From positions 2,209,674-2,273,673 of the forward strand of contig OY725501.1 in assembly GCA_963281255.1 (NCBI GenBank): a stretch of 64,000 nt of DNA, written 5' to 3'. Origin of the DNA: Aphrocallistes beatrix. Taxonomy: Eukaryota > Porifera > Hexactinellida > Sceptrulophora > Aphrocallistidae. This document shows, piece after piece, positions 34,687 to 44,878 of the stretch (its first letter is position 1; every line of letters starts with the position of its first letter). The notes beneath the pieces are model-generated. The model was given only the letters and a program-made list of their open reading frames with translations, ran no database searches and was not told the origin of the DNA. Made by a program: the position numbers and the translations under genes.

Positions 34687-35944
34687 TATAATATTTTGGA
34701 TAGTGAACATCGACTTCAATTATCCAATCATCTCAAATTTTTTTTCGATTAAACAACAATCCAATAATCCTAGTATTGGACTGTTAATTGGGACCGTATT
34801 TCATCTCCTCGCCCGCATCAATATTTAGCTACCGCATATATTGTCATTTGGGATCAGTATCCAAAGGATTTATTGCTAGAGATCGAGTCGATATACCAGC
34901 ATTTCGAAATATATTGATGGTTATTGAGACTTCAATTCGTGAATTAAATGTTTGTAGCCAATTATATATCAAATTATCAGCCTTGATTATATTATAAAAT
35001 AATGAGATACTGGTCATGATATAACGCCTGCCCGCATCCCCACTGAAGGTCTTTTTAGAGCTGAAACAACTTTACTATTAACAGTAGTCATAGCTCTTAA
35101 TGAATATTTGAATGTACTCTGCAGGGATTTTAATGAAATGTATTTAATAATTCACAAATTGAGTACCTAAATAACGTGGCTGGGTGTGCAGTTTTCTCTT
35201 ATACAAAAAATCTAACCTATTTAACAACTGATAAGGGATCTCAATAAATTATCATAGATTTATTAGACAGGGGTCACTTATGTATCCATATCTTACTGTT
35301 ATCGACTGCGTTACTACTTGTATTATCCATAAAACTTTCATCAAATTGCTAACTCTCAAGTTCTTCGAAAACAGTTTTATCCCGGTTCAACTCGTACTAA
35401 ATTACTAGTATTAATTTCATAGTTGATGACAAATGGATTGATGTGTGTGAGAGAATTATGTTGTTGTGAAGTATAATAATTCTTCTCTTTCTTAGGAATG
35501 GTGTGACAAGACCGGATAAAGGATGAAGAAAGAGAAGTGATGTCTAACGGAATAGCAACGTTTTGATCTTCTTTATAATCTTAGAATATTATCTTCTCTT
35601 CATAACATCCCTCAGTTTACTAATTTTAATTCATGTAATCACCATTTCAATAATGATTATTCGTACTTAGTGTCTATTGTTAGTCTTGCCGTGCTGTGCT
35701 ATGAATCTATTTCGAATGTATTTGTTTGTTTGCAATTAAAATTGAGTTATGATTATAATTGCTCATTTATTAAGTACTTAACCTTTTGGACTCAATGATA
35801 TGACTTTAGTAAGTGTGGTGGACAAATAGAAAGCGAATAAATGTTAAATTGATAATTAGTGATAAATTCACTTAGCTCGTTTAACCAATCCATGGTCCAG
35901 AAAAAAAGGTCTGCGCCATTGCCTTAGTGTATTAGAATGCTATG

Positions 35945-36062
35945 ACTCATCATTACGTATCAAATTTTGTGATTTTTCGAGTGATATCGGTTATAGCAGT
36001 AAGATAGACGTCAAAGGGCGCGCCGCCAGCCGCACACCGCAATCAAGCGAAGCGCGCTTGAA
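35945..36062 (+). repeat. High-copy hairpin repeat, 3' half after the P-like insertion
   Basis: It continues the copy begun at 32517 and ends GAAGCGCGCTTG. The hairpins here are degraded to AAAGGGCGCGCCGCCAGCC. The two short minus-strand frames over this region are shadows. Confidence 0.75.
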
Positions 36063-36366
36063 GTCCACAATATTTTGAAAGCACCCGAGGGTAAAATATC
36101 TCGCCCGGGCAGATAATGGCTTGAAGTTTTTTGTGATGATGGGACAGTATATGTAGATTCGCGAGCTATTAAAATCGACGAGGCGCATGCGCCTGAGATT
36201 TTAATGCTATTCAAGAATTACTAGAAGTGGATCCACTAAAAAACGTAAAATTGATGATCCCGAAGCTAAACTACCAACACAGATGCAGCCTCTAAATTTT
36301 CCAATCAATACTACTAGGTCTTTAAACAAGAAAGTGTAATACTTTATACAAGTTAATTTTCCATTT

Positions 36367-36788
36367 CAGTGTTGCCATATGAGTTGTTTGACATGTTCAT
36401 GTCACATACCTTCAAATTTTCATGCCATAAAACATTAAATGTTCATGCAAAATTCATGCCAAGTGTGAAAAGTTCATGCCATGTTCATGCCAGAAGTAAA
36501 AAGATATTATCATCCAAATTATATTTCAAGTATCAAAAATACACCAGTGCATGAAATTCTGATTGATATAAACATAATATGGATACTCAAGTTTTAGTTG
36601 AGGTTATTTATCAATATAAACCTGTTTGACATTGACAAGATGAAACGATAATGAATTCATAAAATGACAATTTACTTAACTGAAAAAGTTCATGCCAAGT
36701 TCTGGTTCATGCCATTTTCATGCCACAACTCAAAAAGTTCATGAAAATGGTCAAATCTATGAACTTTGTTCATGATATGGTTACACTG
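36367..36788. mobile_element. hAT-type MITE (422 bp) rich in TTCATGCCA repeats
   Basis: The ends CAGTGTTGCCATATGAG and, inverted, CAGTGTAACCATATCATG are flanked by TTCCATTT (36359-36366) and ATTCATTT (36789-36796). The other arm of the palindrome has the empty site with ATTCATTT, so the left copy of the duplication has mutated. TTCATGCCA and close variants recur many times inside. Confidence 0.85.
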
Positions 36789-37424
36789 ATTCATTTAATG
36801 AAGTCAACTCGGTCAAAGGTAATTAGTACTGATCGAACAATGGCATATCATTCACAGATGATCTAACCGAGATATTAGAATTGGTCACCAACAGGGTTGG
36901 TAGGTTTAATTCACCCCTGGGTTAAATCCAGGTTTAAACCGGGTTGGGCAAAACCCCCTTTTGTGGGTTAAGCCTCATTATTATAAGCGAATCAACTTTA
37001 TCAGGTCATATCCATTTTAGCATAACCTAGAGGATCAATATTCTGTCAATATCTAATTAACAATGTAGTTACTACCATGATAATTGGAATTCTTAAAAAT
37101 CTAAGAATAAATAGGAATTCATAGAATTTATAATTATTTCAGATGTTTCAGCGAAAACTGACTATAATGCCTGACTATTTAATGAGGGTTTTCTATACAG
37201 CAACCTAGGTTGCTACATAGAACACCTCGAGCAACCTAGATTGCTAGAAATGTGCTAGCAACCTAGGTTACTCTGTGCTTAGTATGTAGCAGCATATGAG
37301 AAATGTATTACGTGTACTGCTTTTATTCATAGATTAATATTATTATTATTAATAGGTATGCCGTTATTTTTTTCATTAAATTTTCTTCTTACTTTAAGGT
37401 TAATAACAATAATAATACGTAATA

Positions 37425-37946
37425 TGAGAGGCAATCTAAAAGTTCTAATCCTTACACCAAAAGCGAGGGCCATTATTACAAGTTTTTACGCGAAATATGT
37501 ACTGTCACAAGTAGTTGATCATTATAAAAAGGTAAGACCAAGGACGGGAGTACGTGGAATAAAATTATTGCATGATAATGCCCCAGCCCATAATTCAAAG
37601 GTTGCCAAGTCTAAACATGCTGAATATGGGATAGAAGTCCTTCCTCACCCACCATACAGTCCAGACCTAGCTCTCTGCGACTTCTGGCTGTTTCAAAAGC
37701 TAAAAGATCATTTGCGAGGGAATTGATTCCGCGATCGGAGTGAGCTACGAACCTCGATTTTTCAGTATCTCAAACACCTACCCCAAGAAATGTACATAGA
37801 AGCATTTTACTCATGGATGGCAAGGTTACAAAAGTGTATACATGTAGATAGGGAGTACTTTGAACAATTATAATTACTTTAATACTGATTCTTCATTTCA
37901 ACTAGAAAAAATTATCATGGGATTAGAACTTTTCGATTGCCCTTCG
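37425..37946 (+). mobile_element. Internally deleted mariner-like element (522 bp)
   Basis: Ends share GGCAATCTAAAAGTTCTAATCC-like text, inverted at 37919-37943, with TA at both borders (37423-37424 and 37947-37948). The remaining frame encodes the transposase C-terminal third (VRPRTGVRGIKLLHDNAPAH and HPPYSPDLALCDFWLFQKL), which shows the second and third Asp of a DD34D mariner catalytic triad. A stop (TGA at 37724) and a frameshift-like break precede a residual tail. It is inserted in the left arm of the palindrome; the right arm retains the empty site. Confidence 0.85.
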
Positions 37947-38107
37947 TAATATACAATTATTCCATTCTGACATGATTCCTTGATGATTTGTTTTTTTTAC
38001 AATGAATTAAGAAGTGCATGTGTGCAGCATGTATGTTATATATACAGTATAGGTGTAAGTCTGTGCGCGCGCGTATATATGTATAAATTCATGTATTATT
38101 AAATGCG

Positions 38108-38340
38108 TTTCATGGGCTAATCGAAAAAGATGGGTTTCAAGAGACTTTTAAAGATAGTAATGGATTGAGCATTCCGGATGTAGGCAGGCAGGTTATTCCA
38201 TTCAACAGGAGCTGCAAAATAAAAAGAGCGATCAAGTTGAGGAATTAATGTATGGATGTATACTAAAAGCGCCTCGTCGATTTTAATATATGAAAACATC
38301 ATTTTATGCGCATCCGCGTAATTGTTGCACAACAATTACG
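38108..38340 (-). pseudogene. LINE reverse-transcriptase C-terminal fragment
   Basis: The minus-strand frame ends SFYFAAPVEWNNLPAYIRNA and IFKSLLKPIFFD, which is the conserved C-terminal tail of L2/CR1-like non-LTR retrotransposon ORF2. Only the last about 60 codons are present, followed on the minus strand by a 3' UTR running towards 37950. Confidence 0.75.
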
Positions 38341-38699
38341 CACATGCACATAAAACAATAGGCACATATACTACACTACAAATATCATTTTTTGCGAAAT
38401 AAAATAAAATTTATCATATTCAACATTAGTGAAAATAGCAAGTATCATATTTTCTAGTATTGATGAGTTCAAGGTTGGAATTTAACCCGGATTAAATAGG
38501 TTTATCCCAACCCACTTGGCTAAACCCGGTTTAAACCGGATTGAACTGGATTTTTTGATATTATCCTTTGGTTGGGTCTCAATTATGTTAAATAATATAG
38601 CTATCACTGTCAGTGTCAGAATACAATTTCTTAAAACTGTCAACTCTACATATAATTAATGATAGTCACGCACTCAAGGACAGACATAGTACACAGTCC

Positions 38700-39760
38700 A
38701 CGTTATAGGGGCATGTGGGAGCTATAATCTCCCTGCACGCAGTCACCAAGTCTAAATGTACTGCACTCCTGAAGGTAGCCAATGACATCCTCTTCTACAA
38801 GAACCAAAAACACGTCACATTTCTCATCCTCTTGGGTCTCAGCTATGTATTTGACACTGCTGACCATTCTATCCTAATAACATGCCTTCTTACACATTTC
38901 GGGATTTGTGACACTTCTCCCGGTTCAAATAATATCTCTCTGGCAGAGCCCAATCCATTTCCGTGGTTCAAATTCACTCGACACTCCCGTTAAATACAGC
39001 ATTCCCGCTCCCCTAAGGTTCCTGCCTTGGTACCCTTCTCTTCACTCTTTATGCCACCAGCTCGCTCTTTGATATCATTAGGTCTCACCTCCTCGACATG
39101 AACTGCTATGCCGATGATATTCAAATTTATCATTATTTTAAGCCCAATTCTTTACTCTGAGAAATCTGCTCTCACTGTCATCCAATCCTGTGTCTCTAAT
39201 CTCCGTTCTAGGTTTCTTAACAACAAGCTGCTCAGCAATGACCAAAACTGAGTTCCTCGTCATCAGTACCCGTCAACAAATCTCAAATTTCTACATTGAT
39301 ATCATCTCTGTTAGCAATTCTCTAATCTCGCCATCCAAAGAAGTAAAATTGGGTACCTGGTTCGACAACAACCTATTGATATCTTTCCTAGATCCGTAAA
39401 GTTGTTTCTTCATGCTTCTATTTCATCTAGAATATCTATCGAATCAGGAAGTATCTCTCCAGTAAACCATGCTAAACTATCGTTGAACTCCTTGTACTAG
39501 TAACCTCTCATCTTTACAATAGCAACAATCTTTTACATGGTTCTCCCTGGTTGCTCAGGTCTCGACTCCAACGTGTTGCAGCAAGGCTTATTCACAACTC
39601 ATCAAGAACTACTCCATCGTCTCTTCTTCATATTAAATCCCTCTACTGGCTGCCTGTAAAACATCGCATCATATTCAAAATCATCATTTATATATGTTCA
39701 TTCTCTTAAAAAAGTTTATAGATTTAAAGTTTCATTGTACAGCGCACTTGAACATATCAG
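38700..39760 (+). pseudogene. LINE (L2/CR1-like) reverse transcriptase, decayed
   Basis: Pieces in several frames: DTADHSILITCLLTHFGI (38845-38910), CYADDIQIYH with the catalytic YADD box (39108-39137), KTEFLVISTRQQISNF (39245-39295), SPSKEVKLGTWFDNNLL and AARLIHNSSRTT / LYWLPVKHRIIFKI (39560-39690). The order is right for L2/CR1-like ORF2. Stops and shifts show it is dead. It ends in a 3' UTR with GTACAGCGCACTTGAACAT and a TATTATTATTAT tail, as in this LINE group. Confidence 0.85.
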
Positions 39761-40786
39761 CATGGAATAATTGTATATTATTACGTATTATTATTATTAT
39801 ATACCTTAAAGTAAGAAGAAAATTTAATGAAATAAAATAACGGCATACCGATTAATAACAATATTAATCTATGAATAAAAGCGGTACGGTAATACTATTT
39901 CTCATATGCTGCTACATACTAAGCACAGAGTAACCTAGGTTGCTAGCACATTTCTAGCAATCTAGGTTGCTCGAGGTGTTCTATGTAGCAACCTAGGTTG
40001 CTGTATAGAAAAACCCTCATTAAATAGTCTAGCATTATAGTCAGTTTTCGCTGAAACATCTGAAATAATTATAAATTATATGAATTCCTATTTATTCTTA
40101 GATTTTTAAGAATTCCAATTATTATAAGTTAATTCGCATATAATAATGAGGCTTAACCCACAAAAGGGGATTTTGCCCAACCCGGTTTAAACCTGGATTT
40201 AACCCAGGGGTGGATTAAATCTACCAACCCTGTTGGTGACCAATTCTAATATCTTAGATCATCTGTGAATGATATGCCATTGTTCGACCAGTACTAATTA
40301 CCTTCTACCGAGTTGACTTCATCAAATGAATTATTAACTTGTATTACACTTTCTTGTTTAAAGACGTAGTAGTATTGATTGGAAAATTTAGAGACTGCAT
40401 CTGTGTTGGTACTTTAGCTTCGGGATCATCAATTTTACGTTTTTTAGTGGATCCACTTCTAAGAATGAAGAAGCTCCTTATGCCATTAATAATACAATTC
40501 TATAAATTATTATAGTAAATGTTAGAATAAGAATTAAATTTGTAGTATTTACAAAGAAAAGCCTATTAATTCTTGAATAGCATTAAAATCTCAGGCGCAT
40601 GCGCCTCGTCGATTTTAATATATAAGATTCGCACCTAATCTTTCTTTTTTCAAAACATGCTAAATCATTCTGTTTAAACAAAAAAACTAGTATTCAGGAA
40701 GTCATATTCCATATTCCTATCAAAATAGGGTCGATAATATCTAAATATTTTTCAGTCTCAAATCAGTCAGACATTAGCCAGCTCTG

Positions 40787-41035
40787 ATGTCTATCCGTGA
40801 GAGAATTTTTGACGAGGGTGACTTTATTCAAGGATGGACAGAAGGAGATGAGGAGTCAGCTGCCCGAGTTGTCAAGCAATACAATAAGAAAATGCGCGAA
40901 GAAGTCAATTTTAGTAATAAAATTTTATTACTGGAAAGAAAAGAGAGATTGAGAGCGATACTGAAGAGAGAAATGGAGTTTTACATTGAAGAATTAGCTC
41001 TACAAGACAAAACATTTTATACCCATCGTTTATAA
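40787..41035 (+). CDS. CFAP141-like small ciliary protein
   Basis: An 82-residue frame; an in-frame stop lies 12 bases upstream of the ATG, so the start is firm, and a splice acceptor (TATTTTTCAG, ending 40755) suggests a non-coding leader exon. The protein is charged and largely helical. Its C-terminus, EFYIEELALQDKTFYTHRL, matches the pattern of human CFAP141/C1orf189, which ends with an E-L-x-x-x-x-x-F-Y-x-x-R-aromatic-type tail and is of similar size (about 100 residues). CFAP141 is a microtubule-inner protein of axonemal doublets. It has only short-range similarity to rely on, so the call is moderate. It lies just outside the long palindrome. Confidence 0.6.
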   Translation: MSIRERIFDEGDFIQGWTEGDEESAARVVKQYNKKMREEVNFSNKILLLERKERLRAILKREMEFYIEELALQDKTFYTHRL

Positions 41036-41286
41036 CCTTTTTATAAATTTATTTTTCATTAGTATTTTGATACTATTGTAAAAGTAAACTTGTGGGGATA
41101 GAGAATTAATATTTTAGTGAAGAACAATTTTCAATGAATGCTTATAGGCGAATAAGGGGCGCCGAACTTTGGGAATCATCAGTCAATTAATGGGACTAGT
41201 CCTCCCGTCCGGACATTTATTATGAGTATTATACTTCCAATAAACATGCCCAGTCTAGCTAATACATTGTCTCGGGTGCATATAAT

Positions 41287-41550
41287 CAGGGTTACCAGAT
41301 GTCCTATTTTATAAAGGACAGTCCTGTTTTTTTATTCTGTCCTTTTTTGTCCCTTTTTATCCTTTTTTGTCTTATTTGTCATTAGTTGGACCCTTCGCTT
41401 AACTTTCAACTTGAAATCGTTTTTTCTTACTACTAATCTCACAGAGCAATTTCCATTCATAAAACATACGTAGTAATATACTATCTTGAGAATAGAACTT
41501 AGCATAGAGAATTTGTCCTATATTTTGAGTGAATACATCTGGTAACCCTG
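41287..41550. mobile_element. hAT-type MITE, CAGGGTTACCAGATG family (264 bp)
   Basis: The ends CAGGGTTACCAGATGTCCTA and, inverted, CAGGGTTACCAGATGTATTC are flanked by an exact 8-base duplication CATATAAT (41279-41286 and 41551-41558). Polymer-like TGTCCTTTTTTGTCCC occurs inside. It is non-coding. Confidence 0.92.
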
Positions 41551-41800
41551 CATATAATACTTTAAGTTTGGTCATACAAAGCGTCCTTGCGTCCCGCCAA
41601 CTTATTTACGTAAAACTTATTCAATACAAGCGCGCTTCCGCTTTGCTACCTTGCGCTGCACCGTGATAGATCGTGTCCGCTTAAGTCGCTGTACTATCCA
41701 GTATCCATTATAGATTACTATATAAAAAAAGTCAGTCTTGAACATATTTGTTTACTTTATGTATCTATTATAAACAAATTCGAATAAATTATTTATCATA

Positions 41801-42121
41801 GAGTTTTAAACTTTTTTTATCGGCCCACTGGCCGTGCGGGCCGAATATAATAGGTTGTGGGCTCCGCGGGCCGGAAATCTTGGCAGGACTCCCCGCGATG
41901 GCAACCGAGACGCTATTTTTAACTGTCACGAGGTATCAATTAAGGGATACTTCCGTAAATGGAACTTGTTAGTTTCCACTTATTTGTGTTTGCAGAAACT
42001 CACTCCCATAAAGGATTCCCAGTGTCACTCTATAGTTAGTAACTTACAAAGCGAGCCAAAAATATTTATGCGGGCTTCTTGCGGGCCGCGGTTACAAATT
42101 TCGGCCCGCGTGCAACTCTGG
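41801..42121. mobile_element. Probable non-autonomous hAT-type element rich in CGGGCC
   Basis: The stretch begins TAGAGTTTTAAACTTTTTTT followed by ATCGGCCCACTGG and ends TTCGGCCCGCGTGCAACTCTG. It interrupts the hairpin-headed repeat relative to its other copy at 15198-15710. The termini are eroded and the target duplication is not clear. A fragment of the high-copy repeat end lies just before it (41628-41650). Confidence 0.6.
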
Positions 42122-42507
42122 GCCCTCTAAAACCTATTTCATTCCTAGATACATCGGACATAGGACCTCAGCAATGTGCGGTTAAAAATTTTTTCGCGTC
42201 ATCATCGCCTAATTTTGATGATAAATGCCTATTAGAGCTCAAATTTTAATAGTTTGAGATAAACAATGGTTCAATAAAGTGTTCAATATAGATGTCTCAA
42301 CTAAATTATCTTAATTAATTATGCTTACGTCATCATGATGACACAGCAAAAATTTACATCCACAATTTTAATCCTACAAACTTTAATTGATGTAAGAAAG
42401 GCCCCTCACAGACGGGCTAGAAGTGTGCTTCCAAATTCCTGGGATGACATGTATTGTGTCTTCATCCAAGGAATGTGGAAGCACACTTCTGGCCCGTCTG
42501 TGAGGGG
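42122..42507 (-). repeat. Hairpin-headed repeat, copy 2, abutting the TRAF-like gene
   Basis: It is the inverse of 15198-15710. Its 107-base palindrome (42401-42507; CCCCTCACAGACGGGC stem) ends 55 bases before the ATG at 42563. The palindrome is conserved in both copies while spacer bases differ slightly. It must lie in or next to the promoter or leader of the gene. Confidence 0.8.
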
Positions 42508-42562
42508 ATTTTCTTGATACTATTTTTTATACACAGGGATAACCATTCAAATTCCCTTAGTA

Positions 42563-43822
42563 ATGGCTGACGACATCCTGGAACTGCTATATGAGAAAAG
42601 GGAATGTGAGTCTAAAAGAGTATTTTGTGGGTACAGGAGGAACATACTCCTTCGAAAAATGACTGCTGTTGAAGAGGGATTGGTATTGTGTCATGTTTGT
42701 GAAGGTATTCTGCGAGATGCAAACATGCACCAGGGAGAAATAACCTGTCTCCTTTGCGCACCTGATGATGTTACCCCTCACCCTGTCAATAGGGTGATTA
42801 ACGTTGTACTGAATCTCGAGTCTAAATGCCCTCTGGCTGGAAAGTGTGAGTGGGTTGGATTGTTGATTGAGGCAGAAGATCACCTCAAAGAATGTGGATA
42901 TATCAAAATATTGTGTGCTTGCAACAGTCTGGTGGAGAGAAAGGATATTGCAAAACACTTGGATTCTAAATGCAAGTTAAGAAAAGTGAGATGTGATTAT
43001 TGCAATGAGACCTGCAGTGCTGAAGAGATGGCTACGCACTTGGATGGATGCCTTCACTTCCCAACTGTTTGTGTTAATGGGTGTGGAGAGCAGTTGACGC
43101 GCGATAAACAGATGAAACATTCCCGAGATGAATGTCCGCTAGCCGAGGCGGACTGTCCTTATAAACAATTTGGCTGTGATTCTGAAGGCATAGAAAGGAG
43201 GAACATCAGCGATCATAAAGAAGCGATGGCACCTCAGCACATAGATCTCCTGATTCGTTCGATATTTGACTTGAAGCTCGAGTCTATTCGACTGTCCAAA
43301 ATATTAGAGAAACAAGCCTTAACGCTGCAAAGAGAAAAGCAAGCCATTCTAGAAACTTGTTGGAACATGCTTTCCATGGAGTACCTGGATGGAGTGGAAT
43401 GGACGCTTGATGCTCCGAACAAATATGAAAGGATGCAAGGTCCCCTTTTCTACATCTCCGGGCACAAGATGGAGTGCTATTCCATGTATAGCGAGGAGGT
43501 GATGGCGCCCAGCGAGGGCCGTGTTAACTGCTGTTTGCAGTTCTGTGTCAGGAGACTGCAGTGCGGGGTAGGTTCTCCTCTCTTCGTAAACGAGTGTAGA
43601 AGTATCCTGACCGATTGCGCAGATGGCCTCCCATCTCATTATGAAGTCCACGCAATTAAGGGTAACCTAGATGAGGGAAAGGAATTCGATGTAGCGGAAT
43701 TTTGGTTAGTCAGGACAAGAACATCTCTGAGCAGAATGAAAGTTAGAATCTATTTCGATTTGACTCCTCCCAGCCGCCTCCACCAATCTCTCTTCCAAGA
43801 GGAACTGGACGATGCCCCATAG
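42563..43822 (+). CDS. TRAF-like zinc-finger protein
   Basis: A 419-residue intronless frame. Residues about 43-66 (LCHVC ... EITCLLC) look like a degenerate RING. From about 90 to 230 there are repeated Cys/His modules (CPLAGKCEWVG, HLKECGYIKILC, HLDSKCKLRKVRCDYC, HLDGCLHFPTVC, CPLAEADCPYKQFGC), the signature of TRAF-type zinc fingers. About 235-290 is helical and may be a coiled coil, and the last 120 residues replace or strongly diverge from a TRAF/MATH domain. TRAF proteins are cytoplasmic adaptors and E3 ligases below immune and stress receptors; ligase activity here is doubtful because the RING is incomplete. The first Met is used; a TATA-like TATACA lies at about 42530. A repeat hairpin is 55 bases upstream. 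Confidence 0.8.
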   Translation: MADDILELLYEKRECESKRVFCGYRRNILLRKMTAVEEGLVLCHVCEGILRDANMHQGEITCLLCAPDDVTPHPVNRVINVVLNLESKCPLAGKCEWVGLLIEAEDHLKECGYIKILCACNSLVERKDIAKHLDSKCKLRKVRCDYCNETCSAEEMATHLDGCLHFPTVCVNGCGEQLTRDKQMKHSRDECPLAEADCPYKQFGCDSEGIERRNISDHKEAMAPQHIDLLIRSIFDLKLESIRLSKILEKQALTLQREKQAILETCWNMLSMEYLDGVEWTLDAPNKYERMQGPLFYISGHKMECYSMYSEEVMAPSEGRVNCCLQFCVRRLQCGVGSPLFVNECRSILTDCADGLPSHYEVHAIKGNLDEGKEFDVAEFWLVRTRTSLSRMKVRIYFDLTPPSRLHQSLFQEELDDAP

Positions 43823-44878
43823 TTCCAATCAGATGTGTGAGTAGTTATATTTTCAGTTGAATTGTCGATAAAGGAGTTTGGAAATTCACTTCATTAATGC
43901 ATTAATATATTCTGGTTTAATTTTATTGTGTACATATGTACCTATATATATGGTCTTAATTTAATTCTCTATCCTCATATATCAGCACCGTGGTCTCCCG
44001 ACCAACGTCGCGTACATATTTCTGTAGATTTGGGATAATTGTGTCAAACATACTTCTCGCGCCAGATGTCTGTCCTGCTAATGAGCTGTGTGCCTTTTGA
44101 TGTTTTGTTTCTTTTGTACCGTATATACTGGGATGTATTGGCGCTAAGGTGACCCCCATTGGGCTCACTCAAACTTGGGACCTATGAATTTGGATATGTT
44201 ATTTCCTTTTTTTATCTATCAAATTTGAATGGTCACGTTCATTAAAATTATATTTTATGAAAAATAAAATTTCAGCAGGCAGAAAAGGGATCTAAATGAA
44301 TAATCACACCAGTGTCAGAGGGAATCCTGTTCAGATAAATAACTACGTGAGGTCTAAATGTTTAATATGGACGGCCAGAGTCATAGCCACCGGTACGGCT
44401 GGTAAGGTTTTAACCGGACCACCAGTTAGATAGATATTATTAATGATGATATGATATCCCAAAAAAAGACCATTTTGGTTCAACCTAGCAATTTTAGTCC
44501 CAACCAGAACACTTCACACTTGGTGCCAACGGCCTTGACAACTTGTTCAGTATTCAAAACGTAGAGGGGAATAAAATATATTTGTTTATGTTCATGTATT
44601 CGGATTAGCGAGGGGCGTACTGTACTAATTAATAACATGCACCATGGACACCACATTAAATAACATAAATATAGGAATTACCTAATCTTAAGATACGTAG
44701 ATCTGTTGTGCACATATCGGAATGTTTTCTATCGAAATATCCACATACCGTACTGCTGTCCTTATCCCGTTCGGAAGAACTGAATTCACTAGGGAATAAT
44801 GCTGGGGAACAGGCTTCACTATGACACCGGGTGGTATTCGAGAATATTGCTGTAGTGTACGTATGCCGTATATGTATA
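43823..44878. other. Intergenic; fragment of pogo-like MITE family 2
   Basis: At about 44550-44624 the text GTATTCGGATTAGCGAGG followed by CGTACTGTA is the right end of the family 2 element, without a left end. The minus-strand frames at 43956-44168 and 44688-44900 show no domain. Confidence 0.45.

Larger units (their letters stand above)
32800..35944 (+). mobile_element. P-element-like transposon relic with THAP domain (3145 bp)
   Basis: Terminal inverted repeats begin CATAGCATTCTAATACAC and are nearly identical for about 73 bases on both sides (through TGGACCATGGATTGGTTAAA). The flanks share ACTCATC (32793-32799 and 35945-35951), seven bases; an eighth is ambiguous because it equals the last base of the right end. 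The element splits a copy of the high-copy hairpin repeat, which confirms the borders. It encodes the start of a THAP protein (33807-34269), which with a 3 kb length, CA termini and 7-8 base duplication fits P superfamily transposons. It carries two later insertions, 32967-33556 and 34506-34686, and no intact transposase. Confidence 0.8.
36163..40624. repeat. 4.5 kb imperfect palindrome (long inverted repeat) with nested insertions
   Basis: The left arm starts GAGCTATTAAAATCGACGAG and the right arm ends in the inverse near 40620. The arms match through GGATCCACT, TTTAAACAAGAAAGTG, GGGTTAAATCCAGGTTTAAA, CAACCTAGGTTGCT and GGTATGCCGTTATTTT to about 37975 on the left and 39755 on the right, roughly 0.9 kb each after removing the hAT MITE and mariner in the left arm. 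The flanks share the 8-mer AGATTCGC (36155-36162 and 40625-40632). Both arms contain the coding-like remnant GSTKKRKIDDPEAKLP (about 36228-36275 and its inverse), with a nuclear-localisation-like KKRK. The centre holds two LINE pieces pointing away from each other. Either a foldback transposon or an inverted segmental duplication. Confidence 0.7.
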
